Below the pieces are notes generated by a model. It had not been told where the DNA came from. It saw only the letters and a program-made list of their open reading frames with translations, and ran no database searches. This document shows, piece by piece, positions 30,409 through 39,410 of a stretch of DNA of 64,000 nt. The position numbers were made by a program, and so were the translations under genes. The first letter of the stretch is position 1. Each line of letters starts with the position of its first letter. The stretch comes from an uncultured Collinsella sp. (GTDB lineage Bacteria > Actinomycetota > Coriobacteriia > Coriobacteriales > Coriobacteriaceae), in assembly GCA_900541645.1 (NCBI GenBank), contig UQKQ01000001.1:186001-250000 (forward strand), given 5' to 3'.

Positions 30409-31785
30409 ATGGCGTCTGCCGATCGTTCCACGTTGTTTATCAATGCGACCGTCCTGGATGGTTCGGAGCATATGGAGCCGCAACCCGATATGGCCGTGAC
30501 TGTTGAGCGCGGTGTCATCACGTGGATGGGGCCGAGTGCTGTGGCGCAGGCACCTGCAGGTGCCGAGGTCATCGACCTGGCAGGTGCGTATCTCATGCCC
30601 GGTCTCATCAATATGCATGTGCATCTGTGCGGTTCGGGCAAGCCGGTTTCGGCGGGCGATGCGGGCGCGCTGATGAAGAAGCTCGATAATCCCGTGGGGC
30701 GCGCCATCGTGCGCCATATTCTTAAGGGCAGCGCCCAACAACAACTGGTAAGCGGCGTGACCACGGTGCGCGGCGCGGGCGACCCACTGTTTGCCGACAT
30801 CGCCGTTCGTAATGCCATCGACGCCGGCAAGTATCAAGGTCCTCGCCTGGTGGCGCCGGGAACGGGCGTCACGGTGCCGGGCGGCCATGGTGCGGGCTTG
30901 TTCGCCCAGGTGGCAAACAGTCCCGCCGAGGCAGCCGAACAGGTGCGCGACCTGTATGCGCGCGGTGCCGACGTCATTAAGCTGTTTGTAACGGGCGGTG
31001 TGTTCGATGCGACCGAGGTGGGCGAGCCGGGTGTGCTGCGTATGCCGGTGGAGGTTGCCGCGGCGGCGTGCAAGGCGGCGCACGAGGTTGGCCTTCCGGT
31101 CATGGCCCATGTCGAGAGCACCGAAGGTGTGAAGGCCGCGCTTCAGGCCGGCGTCGACACAATCGAGCACGGCGCTCCGATGACCCCCGAGATCCTGGAG
31201 CTGTACCGCGGCGCCGCGGGAACACAGCTCGAGGGACGCGCGCCGAGCGTGACCTGCACAATCAGCCCCGCACTGCCGTTTGTACTGCTCGATCCGGAAA
31301 AGACCCATTCGACCGACACGCAAAAGAAGAACGGTGACATCGTGTGCTCGGGCATTATCGAGAGCGCTCGCGCGGCGCTGGAAGCCGGCGTTAAGGTGGG
31401 CCTGGGCACGGACTCGAGCTGCCCGTTCGTGACGCAGTACGACATGTGGCGCGAGGTGGCTTACTTTGCCAAGTACGTGGGCGTGAGCAACGCCTTCGCA
31501 CTGCATACGGCTACGCAGGTCAATGCCGAGCTACTGGGCCTGGGTGGCGAGACCGGCACAATCGAGTGTGGCAAGGCAGCCGATATCCTGGTGACGCGTA
31601 AGAATCCTCTGGATGATCTGTGTGCCCTGCGTGAGCCGATGCACGTGATGTGCCGTGGCGATCTGGTGCGCAAGCTCAAGGTGAAGCGTATTCCCGAGGT
31701 GGACGCCGAGCTCGACGCGATTATGGCCATGCCTGCCGAGGCGTTGGCCGAGGAGCTTGCCCGCGATGGCGTGGCACAGGTGTGA
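30409..31785 (+). CDS. Amidohydrolase family metal-dependent hydrolase
   Basis: Cytoplasmic hydrolase of 458 residues in the imidazolonepropionase/prolidase-like branch of the amidohydrolase superfamily. A small beta domain precedes the TIM barrel. Metal ligands are visible: HVH in LINMHVHLCG, a likely carbamylated Lys in ADVIKLFVTGG, His in PVMAHVESTEG and DTIEHGAPM, and Asp in LGTDSSCPF. The real substrate (cyclic amide or dipeptide) cannot be told from sequence. The ATG at 30409 follows GAGGGAGG. It stands alone, and its TGA stop lies inside a palindrome (31783-31807). Confidence 0.87.
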   Translation: MASADRSTLFINATVLDGSEHMEPQPDMAVTVERGVITWMGPSAVAQAPAGAEVIDLAGAYLMPGLINMHVHLCGSGKPVSAGDAGALMKKLDNPVGRAIVRHILKGSAQQQLVSGVTTVRGAGDPLFADIAVRNAIDAGKYQGPRLVAPGTGVTVPGGHGAGLFAQVANSPAEAAEQVRDLYARGADVIKLFVTGGVFDATEVGEPGVLRMPVEVAAAACKAAHEVGLPVMAHVESTEGVKAALQAGVDTIEHGAPMTPEILELYRGAAGTQLEGRAPSVTCTISPALPFVLLDPEKTHSTDTQKKNGDIVCSGIIESARAALEAGVKVGLGTDSSCPFVTQYDMWREVAYFAKYVGVSNAFALHTATQVNAELLGLGGETGTIECGKAADILVTRKNPLDDLCALREPMHVMCRGDLVRKLKVKRIPEVDAELDAIMAMPAEALAEELARDGVAQV

Positions 31786-31807
31786 CAAAGGGACGGTCCC
31801 ATTGTCA
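31783..31807. repeat. Short palindrome overlapping the amidohydrolase stop
   Basis: TGACAAAGGGAC followed by GTCCCATTGTCA with one base between them; 11 of 12 positions pair. The stop codon TGA forms its left tip. Confidence 0.6.
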
Positions 31808-31814
31808 TAATCAA

Positions 31815-31849
31815 AAAAGCCGAGGTCTCAGCGCGAGGCCTCGGCTTTT
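31815..31849. terminator. Bidirectional terminator between convergent genes
   Basis: Perfect 11-bp stem AAAAGCCGAGG/CCTCGGCTTTT with T runs on both strands. It serves the amidohydrolase (+) and zinc-ribbon (-) genes. Confidence 0.92.
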
Positions 31850-31871
31850 ATTTTGTCCTATGGTGTAGCGG

Positions 31872-32345
31872 CTAGGAGCGCGTCTCCATCTTGGCGTGGC
31901 ACTTGGGGCAGGTGACGCGAATCTTGCCCTTGCCCTTGGGAACGGAGAGCATCTGGCCGCAGTTGGGGCACTTGAGGTATGCCGTGGTTTTGCGACCCTT
32001 CCACATCTTCTTGGCCGTGCGCTTGGCGCGCTCAAAGTCTTCCTTGCTGGTGCCGGCCGCGCGCGAGGTGCTGGCCGCTGCAGTTCTACCGCCCAAGCTG
32101 GCGACGAACTTGCCCAGGCCGGGGACGTTCGCGGTCGCGGCGACAAAGGCCTCGTTCTCCTTGCGACGTGCGTCGACGTTTTTGGACAGGCCGCGCAGCA
32201 CGCCAATCACGATAACGGCGATGGCGATCCAGCTGAGCCACTGGATGCGGGCTATCGATCCGACCATCGCGATGACGATGCCGGCAAAACCCATCACGAT
32301 GGTGAGTTCATCGGCACCATTGCGACCCTTCATAAAGTCATTCAT
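31872..32345 (-). CDS. Zinc-ribbon membrane protein, unknown function
   Basis: 157 residues. The first half has two membrane segments (ADELTIVMGFAGIVIAMVGSIA and IQWLSWIAIAVIVIGVLRGL). A basic helical linker (SKEDFERAKRTAKKMWKGRK) follows, then a zinc ribbon with CPNCGQMLSVPKGKGKIRVTCPKC. The ribbon faces the cytoplasm if the N-terminus is inside. Similar small proteins are common in gut actinobacteria but uncharacterised. GAAAGG precedes the ATG at 32345 on the minus strand; longer starts lack a site. Confidence 0.75.
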   Translation of the reverse strand: MNDFMKGRNGADELTIVMGFAGIVIAMVGSIARIQWLSWIAIAVIVIGVLRGLSKNVDARRKENEAFVAATANVPGLGKFVASLGGRTAAASTSRAAGTSKEDFERAKRTAKKMWKGRKTTAYLKCPNCGQMLSVPKGKGKIRVTCPKCHAKMETRS

Positions 32346-32400
32346 GCAAATTGCCTTTCGTTCGATATGCTGCACGCCTTTATACCCGATTTAGAGCAAG

Positions 32401-32447
32401 GGGGACAGGTTAATCTGCACCAATGTGGTGCAAACATACCTGTCCCC
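32401..32447. repeat. 47-bp palindromic repeat, family 3, copy 1
   Basis: Outer arms GGGGACAGGT/ACCTGTCCCC, inner TGCACCA/TGGTGCA. The copy at 47112-47158 has the same length and the same inner pair. It lies 10 bases past the csoR stop and may end the copper operon transcript. Confidence 0.85.
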
Positions 32448-32457
32448 AATGCCCCAA

Positions 32458-32730
32458 TTACTTGGAGAGCTTGTCGACGACGCGTTCGATCTCGGCGAGC
32501 TTGGCAGCTTTGAGATCTTCGTCGCCCGATTCGATTGCCGAAGTCACGCAGCCCTCGATATGCGCCTTGAGCACGTCGGCGTTGATGCGCGCAATGAGCG
32601 CCTGCGTTGCCATGAGCTGCGTGGAAATATCGACGCAGTAGCGGTCCTCATCGACCATCCGCAAGATGCCGTCGATCTGGCCGCGCGCCGTCTTGAGCAT
32701 GCGGGTCACCGATTTGTGGTCTGCCATCAT
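32458..32730 (-). CDS. csoR: CsoR-type copper-sensing repressor
   Basis: All-helical DUF156 repressor of 90 residues that leaves DNA when Cu(I) binds. The three copper ligands of CsoR are present in order: C32 (RYCVDISTQL), H57 and C61 (LKAHIEGC). These separate it from formaldehyde- or nickel-sensing relatives. Start ATG at 32730, with GAGGA upstream on the minus strand. It is the last gene of copA-copZ-csoR and by inference binds the palindrome at 35633-35649 ahead of copA, closing a feedback loop. Confidence 0.92.
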   Translation of the reverse strand: MMADHKSVTRMLKTARGQIDGILRMVDEDRYCVDISTQLMATQALIARINADVLKAHIEGCVTSAIESGDEDLKAAKLAEIERVVDKLSK

Positions 32731-32772
32731 GGCGGGTCCTCGTTTCTGGTCGATCTTCCGGATGCCCCCGTC

Positions 32773-32839
32773 AGTTGCGGTGAAATACGGACTGTTCAAA
32801 GGCCTAGGGCGGCCCAACAGTCCGTATTTCACCGCAACT
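32773..32839. repeat. 67-bp palindromic repeat, family 2, copy 2
   Basis: Arms of 22 bp (AGTTGCGGTGAAATACGG onward and its exact complement) around 23 bp, with a second, partial fold in the centre. It lies between csoR and copZ, inside the operon. Confidence 0.88.
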
Positions 32840-32865
32840 TCTGAGGATTGAGTAGGCAGCGCCTG

Positions 32866-33087
32866 CTACGCGGCGGTTACGGACAGGGCATGGAATTTCT
32901 CGCCGGCGCCCTCGACGGCGGCGGCGAGCTGCTCGGCGGTCACGGTGTCGGCGCACTCCACCTGGACAGTCTGGGTCTCGTGATCGGCGTCGGCATCGGT
33001 CACGCCGGCAACGTTGAGCAGCGCCGTCTCGACGGTGGCGTCGCAGTGGCCGCACATAAGGCCGGAAGTCTTAATTGTGAAACGCAT
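32866..33087 (-). CDS. copZ: CopZ-type copper chaperone
   Basis: Single heavy-metal-associated domain of 73 residues with the metal site M11-C12-G-H-C15 (SGLMCGHCDATVETAL). It should carry Cu(I) in the cytoplasm to CopA or CsoR. The usual beta-alpha-beta-beta-alpha-beta pattern is readable, ending VEGAGEKFHALSV. The ATG at 33087 follows GAGAGG on the minus strand. It sits between copA and csoR in one orientation. Confidence 0.9.
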   Translation of the reverse strand: MRFTIKTSGLMCGHCDATVETALLNVAGVTDADADHETQTVQVECADTVTAEQLAAAVEGAGEKFHALSVTAA

Positions 33088-33234
33088 GGATATTCCTCTC
33101 TGTTGTGTCGGCTTTCCCAGGCACCCGACCTTGACCTTCAAGCCGTCGCTCGCGTATCAAAGTACGCGTCGCTCCTCTTTCAGGTCAATCTCGGGCATCT
33201 GGAAAACCCGTTCTAAATGGACTGAATGGTGAGC

Positions 33235-35574
33235 CTATTTTGCCACTTTCGGCTTAAAGGTTCGCAGGCGCAGCGCATTGGACACGACGCAGACACTCGA
33301 CAGGCTCATGGCCGCGGCGCCGAACATCGGCGAGAGCTGCCAACTCGTGAGAGGGAAGAACACGCCCGCGGCAAGCGGAATGCCGATGCCGTTGTAGAAC
33401 AGCGCCCAGAACAAGTCCTGCTTGATGTTGCGGATCGTGGCGCGCGACAGCTCGATGGCGCGGGCGACGTCCATGAGGTCGCTGCGCATGAGCACCACAT
33501 CTGCCCCCTCCTTGGCGATGTCGGCGCCGGTGCCGATCGCAAGGCCCACGTCGGCGCGCGCCAGGGCGGGGGAGTCGTTGATGCCGTCGCCCACCATGGC
33601 GACCTTGCTGCCCGCATCCTGCAGCTCGCGCACGTGGCGTTCCTTGTCGGCGGGGAGGACGTCGGCGATGACCTGCTCGCTGCTCAGCCCCACGCGGCGG
33701 GCGATGGCCTCGGCCGTCACGCGGTTGTCGCCGGTGAGCATGCACACGTCGACGCCAAGCGAGCGCAGTGCGGCGATGGCCCCGGCGCTCGTCTCCTTGA
33801 CCTCGTCCGCCACGGCGATGGTACCGACAAGCTCGCTGTTCTTGGCAAAGAACAGCGGCGTCTTGCCCTCGGCCGCGAACTGTTCGGCAAGGCCGGCGGG
33901 AACCTTCACGCCCAGCTCGTCCATCAGACGCACGTTGCCGGCGGCGATGACATTCTGCCCCTCGCGTGCCGTAACGCCTCGCCCGGGCACGGCGGTAAAG
34001 TCCTCGACCATGCGTGCGACGATTCCGCGCGCCTCGCACTCGGCCATAATCGCCTCGGCCAGCGGGTGCTCGCTTGAGCGCTCCAGCGCAGCGGCCAGCT
34101 TGAGCAATGCCTTTTCGCTCATGGCGGGCGAGCCGTCAGCGCGCGTGGCTACCGTGATATCGGTCACAGCCGGCTTGCCGCGGGTGACGGTGCCCGTCTT
34201 GTCGAGCACCACGGTGCCCACGCTGCGTAGGTTCTCCAGCGCCTCGGCGCTCTTAAACAGAATGCCCATTTCGGCGCCCTTGCCGGTGCCGACCATAATG
34301 GCGACGGGCGTGGCCAGGCCCAGCGCGCACGGACAGCTGATCACCAGCACGGCCACGGCGGAGGTGAGCGCCTCGTTTATGCTGCCGGTCAGTGCCATCC
34401 ACACCGCAAAGGTCACGGCCGAGATCGCAAACACCACGGGCACGAACACGCCGGCGACTTTGTCGGCCATGCGGGCGATAGGCGCCTTGGTGGCGTTGGC
34501 GTCCTCGACGAGCTGGATAATCTTGGCGAGCGACGTGTCGGCGCCCACGCGTGTGGCACGGAAGGTAAACGAGCCGGTACGGTTGACAGTGGCGGCGTTG
34601 ACGGTGTCGCCGGCGGTCTTTTCCACGGGGATGGACTCGCCGGTGAGCGCGCTCTCGTCCACGGCCGAAGCGCCCTCGAGTACGACGCCGTCGACAGGGA
34701 TGGACTCGCCGGGGCGCACGCGCAGCACCTGGCCGGGAAGGATGGCGTCGACGTCCACAGCGGTCTCGGTGCCGTCGTCGGCCACGATGGTCGCGGTCTT
34801 GGGCGCCAGGTCGATGAGCGCCTCGATGGCGCCGCCGGTCTTGGACTTGCTGCGCGTCTCGAGGTATTTGCCCACGGTGACCAGCGACAGGATCGTGCCG
34901 GCGCTCTCAAAATACAGATTGTCCATGCCCGTTATCATGGCCTCGTGTACCTGACCTGTGGCCAGCTGGTCGGCCATGATAAACATGGCGTAGAGCGACC
35001 AGGCAATGGACGCGGTGGCGCCGACGGCGATGAGGGCGTCCATGGTGGGCGCGCCGTGCGCGAGCGATTTAAACCCATTGATAAAGTACGCGTCGTTGAC
35101 ATAGACGATGGGGATGAGCAGGACGAGCTCGGTGAGCGCGAGCGTCATGCTGTGGGTGTGGTCGGTGAAGACGCCGGGCAGTGGCCAACCGAGCATGTGC
35201 CCCATGCCTATGTAGAACAGCGGGATGAGGAAGATGATCGAGATGATGAGGCGGGTACGCATGGCAGAGGCGGCGGCCTCCAGCTTTTTGGTGGGCGACT
35301 CCATATGGGTGACGCCAGACCTGGCCTGCGAGCTGCCGCTTGAGGCGGCGTCGGTGCCCGCGCTGATGGGCGAGGCCGAGTAGCCAGCGCGATCGACAGC
35401 GGTGCAGATATCGTCGGGGGAGACCTGCGCAGGGTCGTAGTCCACCAGCATAGAGCCGGCGAGCAGATTGACCGCGACGCTTTGGACGCCGTCGAGCTTG
35501 CTCACGGCACGGTCCACGTGCGCTTGGCACGCGGCGCACGTCATACCGCCCACGTCAAACTTATCCTGAGCCAT
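33235..35574 (-). CDS. copA: Copper-exporting P1B-type ATPase
   Basis: Membrane pump that expels Cu(I), 779 residues. There is one N-terminal metal-binding domain (GGMTCAACQAHVD, C13/C16). Membrane segments follow, with the actuator domain (VRPGESIPVDGVVLEG, ESALTGES). The transport motif is C414-P415-C416 (VLVISCPCALGLATP), the phosphorylated aspartate is D458 in LDKTGT, and SSEHPLAEAI and GDGINDSPALARADVGLA complete the family signature. First gene of copA-copZ-csoR; AAAGGAGAAG precedes the ATG on the minus strand. CPC and the neighbours argue for copper rather than zinc or cadmium. Confidence 0.96.
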   Translation of the reverse strand: MAQDKFDVGGMTCAACQAHVDRAVSKLDGVQSVAVNLLAGSMLVDYDPAQVSPDDICTAVDRAGYSASPISAGTDAASSGSSQARSGVTHMESPTKKLEAAASAMRTRLIISIIFLIPLFYIGMGHMLGWPLPGVFTDHTHSMTLALTELVLLIPIVYVNDAYFINGFKSLAHGAPTMDALIAVGATASIAWSLYAMFIMADQLATGQVHEAMITGMDNLYFESAGTILSLVTVGKYLETRSKSKTGGAIEALIDLAPKTATIVADDGTETAVDVDAILPGQVLRVRPGESIPVDGVVLEGASAVDESALTGESIPVEKTAGDTVNAATVNRTGSFTFRATRVGADTSLAKIIQLVEDANATKAPIARMADKVAGVFVPVVFAISAVTFAVWMALTGSINEALTSAVAVLVISCPCALGLATPVAIMVGTGKGAEMGILFKSAEALENLRSVGTVVLDKTGTVTRGKPAVTDITVATRADGSPAMSEKALLKLAAALERSSEHPLAEAIMAECEARGIVARMVEDFTAVPGRGVTAREGQNVIAAGNVRLMDELGVKVPAGLAEQFAAEGKTPLFFAKNSELVGTIAVADEVKETSAGAIAALRSLGVDVCMLTGDNRVTAEAIARRVGLSSEQVIADVLPADKERHVRELQDAGSKVAMVGDGINDSPALARADVGLAIGTGADIAKEGADVVLMRSDLMDVARAIELSRATIRNIKQDLFWALFYNGIGIPLAAGVFFPLTSWQLSPMFGAAAMSLSSVCVVSNALRLRTFKPKVAK

Positions 35575-35632
35575 GGCTTCTCCTTTCTGTAATTTGGTGT
35601 TGGAATTGTTAACCTGCTGATACTATACACCC

Positions 35633-35649
35633 ATACCCCCTGGGGGTAT
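35633..35649. promoter_or_regulatory. CsoR operator upstream of copA
   Basis: ATACCCCC-T-GGGGGTAT, a perfect 17-bp dyad matching known CsoR boxes. On the minus strand it lies just ahead of TATAGT (35625-35620), the probable -10 box, within the promoter spacer. Confidence 0.85.
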
Positions 35650-35727
35650 ACAGTGGAGATTGAAATGTATGCCATTCTGTTATTGGCCGAGGTGATAGCC
35701 AGGTCGGCGGACCGTAGCCGGTCTAAT

Positions 35728-35784
35728 GTCTCAATCTGTAACAACTAGACCCGTTTTTGTCGAGTAACTGTTACAGATCTAGAT
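35728..35784. repeat. Family 1 repeat, 57 bp, array unit 1
   Basis: Arms GTCTCAATCTGTAAC and GTTACAGATCTAGAT around 27 bp. First of three units at 80- and 81-bp spacing in the gap between the copper operon and the surface protein gene. Confidence 0.9.
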
Positions 35785-35807
35785 ATTACATCGAGCCACA
35801 ACTTAAC

Positions 35808-35864
35808 GTCTCAATCTGTAACATCTGGGGACTGTTTTGCCTGCTAGATGTTACAGATCGAGAC
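35808..35864. repeat. Family 1 repeat, 57 bp, array unit 2
   Basis: Arms GTCTCAATCTGTAAC and GTTACAGATCGAGAC. The stem extends by four more pairs (atct/agat) into the centre. Confidence 0.9.
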
Positions 35865-35888
35865 AAACCATTCGAGGGTAACCCGAAC

Positions 35889-35945
35889 ATCTCAATCTGT
35901 AGCAGTAAGACCGATATTTGGGTCCTAGTTGTTGCAGATCGAGAC
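35889..35945. repeat. Family 1 repeat, 57 bp, array unit 3
   Basis: Arms ATCTCAATCTGTAGC and GTTGCAGATCGAGAC. Two arm changes away from the consensus keep pairing through G-U wobbles. Confidence 0.88.
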
Positions 35946-35978
35946 AATCTCGGAGCAGATGCCCTGGCCGTTCAATGT

Positions 35979-36016
35979 AAAACGCCGGGGCGCCCGCGTG
36001 ATGGGTGCCCCGGCGT
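35979..36016 (-). terminator. Terminator of the surface protein gene
   Basis: Stem CGCCGGGGCGCCC / GGGTGCCCCGGCG with loop gcgtgat. Read on the minus strand it is followed by TTTT. Confidence 0.85.
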
Positions 36017-36074
36017 ATGCTGAGCAGGGTTTGCGAAGCGGTGGAAGGGAAGAGAAGCCGTCCTCCCGAAATCC

Positions 36075-39000
36075 TTACTCCTGACGACGTTTCTTGTCGG
36101 TTAGGAAGACGCCGGCGGCTACAAGCACGACGCCTCCGATGACAAACGTCTCACCGGCGAGCGCAGCATTGTCGCCTGTGATGGGAAGTGCCGAGTTGGC
36201 GGCCGTCTTGGCGTTGCCAGCAGACGGCTTTCCAGCAACCGGCTTAGCGGCAGCCTGCGTGATCTTGGCCTGCTCGGCCTTCGCTGCCTCTTGCTCCTGG
36301 CGGGCGATCTCGTCCTTCAGGGCTTGCTCGGCGGCTACGCGTTTTGCCTTCGCCTCGTTGTAGGCATTGAGCGCCGCGGTGTAGGCGGGCGTCGCAGCAT
36401 CAAGGTCTGCCTGAGCGGCATCAAGTGCGGCCTTTGCGTTATGTTCTGCCTGCTTGGCGGCGACGCACTTGGCAAAGAGGGCATTGAGCGTATCGTTCGC
36501 GTTTGCATCGGAGCCGGTTGCGATGCCGTTTTCGACATTGACGGACTTGAGCTTTCCGAGAGCGGCGGCAGCGGCGTCCGGTGCGGCCTGAGAATTCTCG
36601 ACCGCCTGCTCGGCATTCGCTACGGCATCATTCGTCGCACTAAGAGCAGTTTCGGCCGCAGTCACTGCTGCGTCGGCGTCCTTCTTGGCTGCCTCGGCCG
36701 TGGCGAGATTATCGGCCGCGTTGTTCAACGCATCGGCATGTGCCTGCTTTGAAGCAAAGTCGTTTTCCGCCGTGGTCAGATCGCTCGCGGCGTGCTCCGC
36801 GGTCGCTGCCTTGGCCTCGACGCCGTCCTTGGCGATAGTGAGGGCCTGCTTCTTGGCAGCCGCGTCGCGCTCCGCCTTTTCAAGAGCGCTCTGGGCAGAC
36901 GTCTGAGCCGCCGTGGCTTCATCGAGCGTTTGATGGGCCTTGTCAGCCTTCTCCTGGGCCGCAGCAACATCGGCAGAATACTTGGCAAGTTCCTTCCTTG
37001 CATCTTGCAGAGCCTGCTGCTTTAAGAGAGCCTCTGCCTTGGCGTCATCAACCTTCTTCTGACTCTGAGCGGCTTGCTCTTGCGATGCCTTAAGCTCGGC
37101 GCGCTTCTGGTTGACGACCTGCTCTGCGGGCGCCACGTTGCTTTGGGCGGCTTTAACCTGGTCTTCGGCTTCGGCAACTTTTCCGTTTGCCTTGGCGAGA
37201 TTCTGCTCTGCTTGAGCGACCTCGGCAGCGGCACCTGCCACGTTGCCATTTTCGGTGGCAAGGTTGCTGTTCGCGGTATCAACGCCTTCTCGCTTTTGAG
37301 CGACGAGGGTCTCTGCTGCCTTTACGGCATCGGCTTTCGATGCCGCTGTGCTGCGCTTTTGCTCAAGGTTCGCTTTTGCAGCGGCAAGGTTTTCGCTGGC
37401 CTTGGAGAGACTCAGCTGATACTGATCAAAGAGACTCTCGAGTTCATCGATTGAATATTCTTTCTCGTACGAACCGTAGTTGTCGTCAACCTCCAAGATG
37501 TAGGTATATGAGAGATGAGTTCCTCGAGAATTAATGCCGTATCCCATGGTTTTGGCGTCAGGCTGTACGATATTCAAATAGTGGCCGACGGTGCCAAAGC
37601 CTACCTTTTGCTCTCCGAATTCGGTGCCGTGGCTCCAGAAAGTATCCCAAGCATCTTTGGGGGCAATTTCGCCAAGGCCGGCTTTCGCTGCGGCCTGGTC
37701 AAATATATTCTTTTCCTCATCAACCCACTGGTGTGCGACATTTCTTTTCAAGTCATAGTTCCATGCGGCATTTTCGAATCGCGCATAGTCTGAATGGTCT
37801 AGCATGGCGTCTGAGTAATTGGAGTTCGACTGAGCAATTGCCATCTGCTCGGCCGTCACCTTAAGCTCGCTAAGGCCGACGCTTTTGCGATATTCATTAA
37901 TCTCGCGCAGCTTGCCAAACGAAAGCTTGGCGTTGTCGAGTGACGTGCCGTCCTTTTTATCGCCGATGGTCGTTGGGTTTAAGTCGCTCTGCTTATAGAT
38001 GATGTCTGCAGCATCGTTGGCACCGATGAATTGGTAAAAGCCGATGACGCTCTGCGCCTCCGCCGTCGTAGCCTTATCGGCTGCCGCCTTGCACGTATCG
38101 TATGCTTTCTGTGCATCGACAACGGCTTGATCGGCGGCCGCCTGGTTTGTCTTGGCAGTTTCGAGCGCCTTGTCTGCTTGCTCCTTCTCGGCTTTTGCCT
38201 GGTCGACTTGTTTCTGAGCGGCCTTTGCCTTCTCCAGCTCGGCAGCATGCACCTGCTTTGCCGAGGTCAACTCCGATTGCGCCGCATCGGCTTTCGCCTG
38301 GGCTGCCGTTACATCATTTTCGGCTGCTGCGACTGTCTGCTTCTTGGCTTCGAGCTCGCTTTCGGCACCGGTGAGGGCGTCCCGCTTGGATGCAACGTCA
38401 CTATTTGCCTGAGAAAGACCTGCTTCGGCAGCCGCCTGCTGCCGCTTCGCCTGATCGAGTGCGCTTTGGGCGGCATCGACCTTTGCCTGAGCGGCGTCAT
38501 ACTCCGGGCCCTCGGCGCCTGCCTTTGCGGCTGCCAAATCGGCTTGCGCGCTGTCATACGCTGCCTGTGCCGCGACTACCTTACCATCCGCGGCGGTCTT
38601 TGCCTGTTGAGCGGAAGCCAGCGTGCCTGACGCCTCGTTGTAAGCGCTCTGCGCGGCGCTCCGAGCCTGCTGGGCATCGGCGAGTGCGGAGTCGGCAGCG
38701 GTTTTTGCGGCCTTTGCCTGGTCAAGAACCTTCTGGGCATCTGCGGCAGACTGCTCGGCGGCCTTGATTTCCTCCGGCGTTGCGTTGGCGGCTGCCTTCT
38801 GGGCTTCCTCAAGCTTGGCCCGTGCGTCGGCTGCCGCCTGCTTTGCGGAGTCGAGTGCCTTCGTCTTGCTTTCGGCATCGGCCTTGGCCGTGTCGAGCTT
38901 GCTCTGGGCATCCTTTAACGTGGCGCTGGCGCTGTTGGCCGCCTTGACGCTTTCATCGAGTTGACGGGCGTATTCGGCACGCGCGGCGGCTTCTGCCTGC

Positions 39001-39410
39001 GAATTGTTGGAGACGGAAGCGTCGTAGGCAGTCTGGGCGTTGTCGCGGACCGTCTGCTTTTCGGTATAGGGGGCAACCGCCGTGTCGTAGTCGGACTTGG
39101 CTTCTGCCTCGGCAGCCTTTGCGGCGTCGATTGCGGCCTGCAAGTCGGCAATTTTCTGGGCGTTCGTCTTTACTGCGGAGCCTGCCGCCTCGCCGGCGTG
39201 GGCGGCGAGCGGGGACATGATTGCGTCCTGTGCCGTGGTGTCGCTCAGATCGTTGGCAAATGCCGAGAACGGGGCGAGCAACGACGAGCCGGTCATTGCG
39301 ATGGTGGTGGCTGCGGTGACGGCGAGTCGCGCGGTCTTGTGACCCGCGAATGCGCGATGGGGCTCGGCGCCGCCTGAGACTTCCAAGTGTTTAGGTGCGT
39401 ACTTTGCCAT
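36075..39410 (-). CDS. LPxTG-anchored coiled-coil surface protein with CAP domain
   Basis: Predicted cell-wall protein of 1111 residues. A twin-positive N-terminus and hydrophobic stretch (LAVTAATTIAMTGSSLLAPFSAFA) act as signal peptide. Two long Ala/Lys/Glu/Gln coiled coils (about 75-450 and 660-1010) flank a CAP/SCP-like domain near 485-650 (KLREINEYRKSVGL, AIAQSNSNYSDAMLDHSDYARF, GTVGHYLNIV, MGYGI). At the C-terminus LPITG (1075-1079), a membrane segment and KKRRQE form a sortase signal. The ATG at 39410 follows GGGAG. Comparable architectures occur in adhesins of gut and oral Gram-positives; the ligand is unknown. It lies next to a kinase/FHA pair in the same orientation. Confidence 0.88.
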   Translation of the reverse strand: MAKYAPKHLEVSGGAEPHRAFAGHKTARLAVTAATTIAMTGSSLLAPFSAFANDLSDTTAQDAIMSPLAAHAGEAAGSAVKTNAQKIADLQAAIDAAKAAEAEAKSDYDTAVAPYTEKQTVRDNAQTAYDASVSNNSQAEAAARAEYARQLDESVKAANSASATLKDAQSKLDTAKADAESKTKALDSAKQAAADARAKLEEAQKAAANATPEEIKAAEQSAADAQKVLDQAKAAKTAADSALADAQQARSAAQSAYNEASGTLASAQQAKTAADGKVVAAQAAYDSAQADLAAAKAGAEGPEYDAAQAKVDAAQSALDQAKRQQAAAEAGLSQANSDVASKRDALTGAESELEAKKQTVAAAENDVTAAQAKADAAQSELTSAKQVHAAELEKAKAAQKQVDQAKAEKEQADKALETAKTNQAAADQAVVDAQKAYDTCKAAADKATTAEAQSVIGFYQFIGANDAADIIYKQSDLNPTTIGDKKDGTSLDNAKLSFGKLREINEYRKSVGLSELKVTAEQMAIAQSNSNYSDAMLDHSDYARFENAAWNYDLKRNVAHQWVDEEKNIFDQAAAKAGLGEIAPKDAWDTFWSHGTEFGEQKVGFGTVGHYLNIVQPDAKTMGYGINSRGTHLSYTYILEVDDNYGSYEKEYSIDELESLFDQYQLSLSKASENLAAAKANLEQKRSTAASKADAVKAAETLVAQKREGVDTANSNLATENGNVAGAAAEVAQAEQNLAKANGKVAEAEDQVKAAQSNVAPAEQVVNQKRAELKASQEQAAQSQKKVDDAKAEALLKQQALQDARKELAKYSADVAAAQEKADKAHQTLDEATAAQTSAQSALEKAERDAAAKKQALTIAKDGVEAKAATAEHAASDLTTAENDFASKQAHADALNNAADNLATAEAAKKDADAAVTAAETALSATNDAVANAEQAVENSQAAPDAAAAALGKLKSVNVENGIATGSDANANDTLNALFAKCVAAKQAEHNAKAALDAAQADLDAATPAYTAALNAYNEAKAKRVAAEQALKDEIARQEQEAAKAEQAKITQAAAKPVAGKPSAGNAKTAANSALPITGDNAALAGETFVIGGVVLVAAGVFLTDKKRRQE

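Noticed and set aside
35728..35945. CRISPR-like array of three units
   Set aside because: The units are 57-bp palindromes with variable centres, spacers are only 23-24 bp, single copies occur elsewhere and no cas gene is near.
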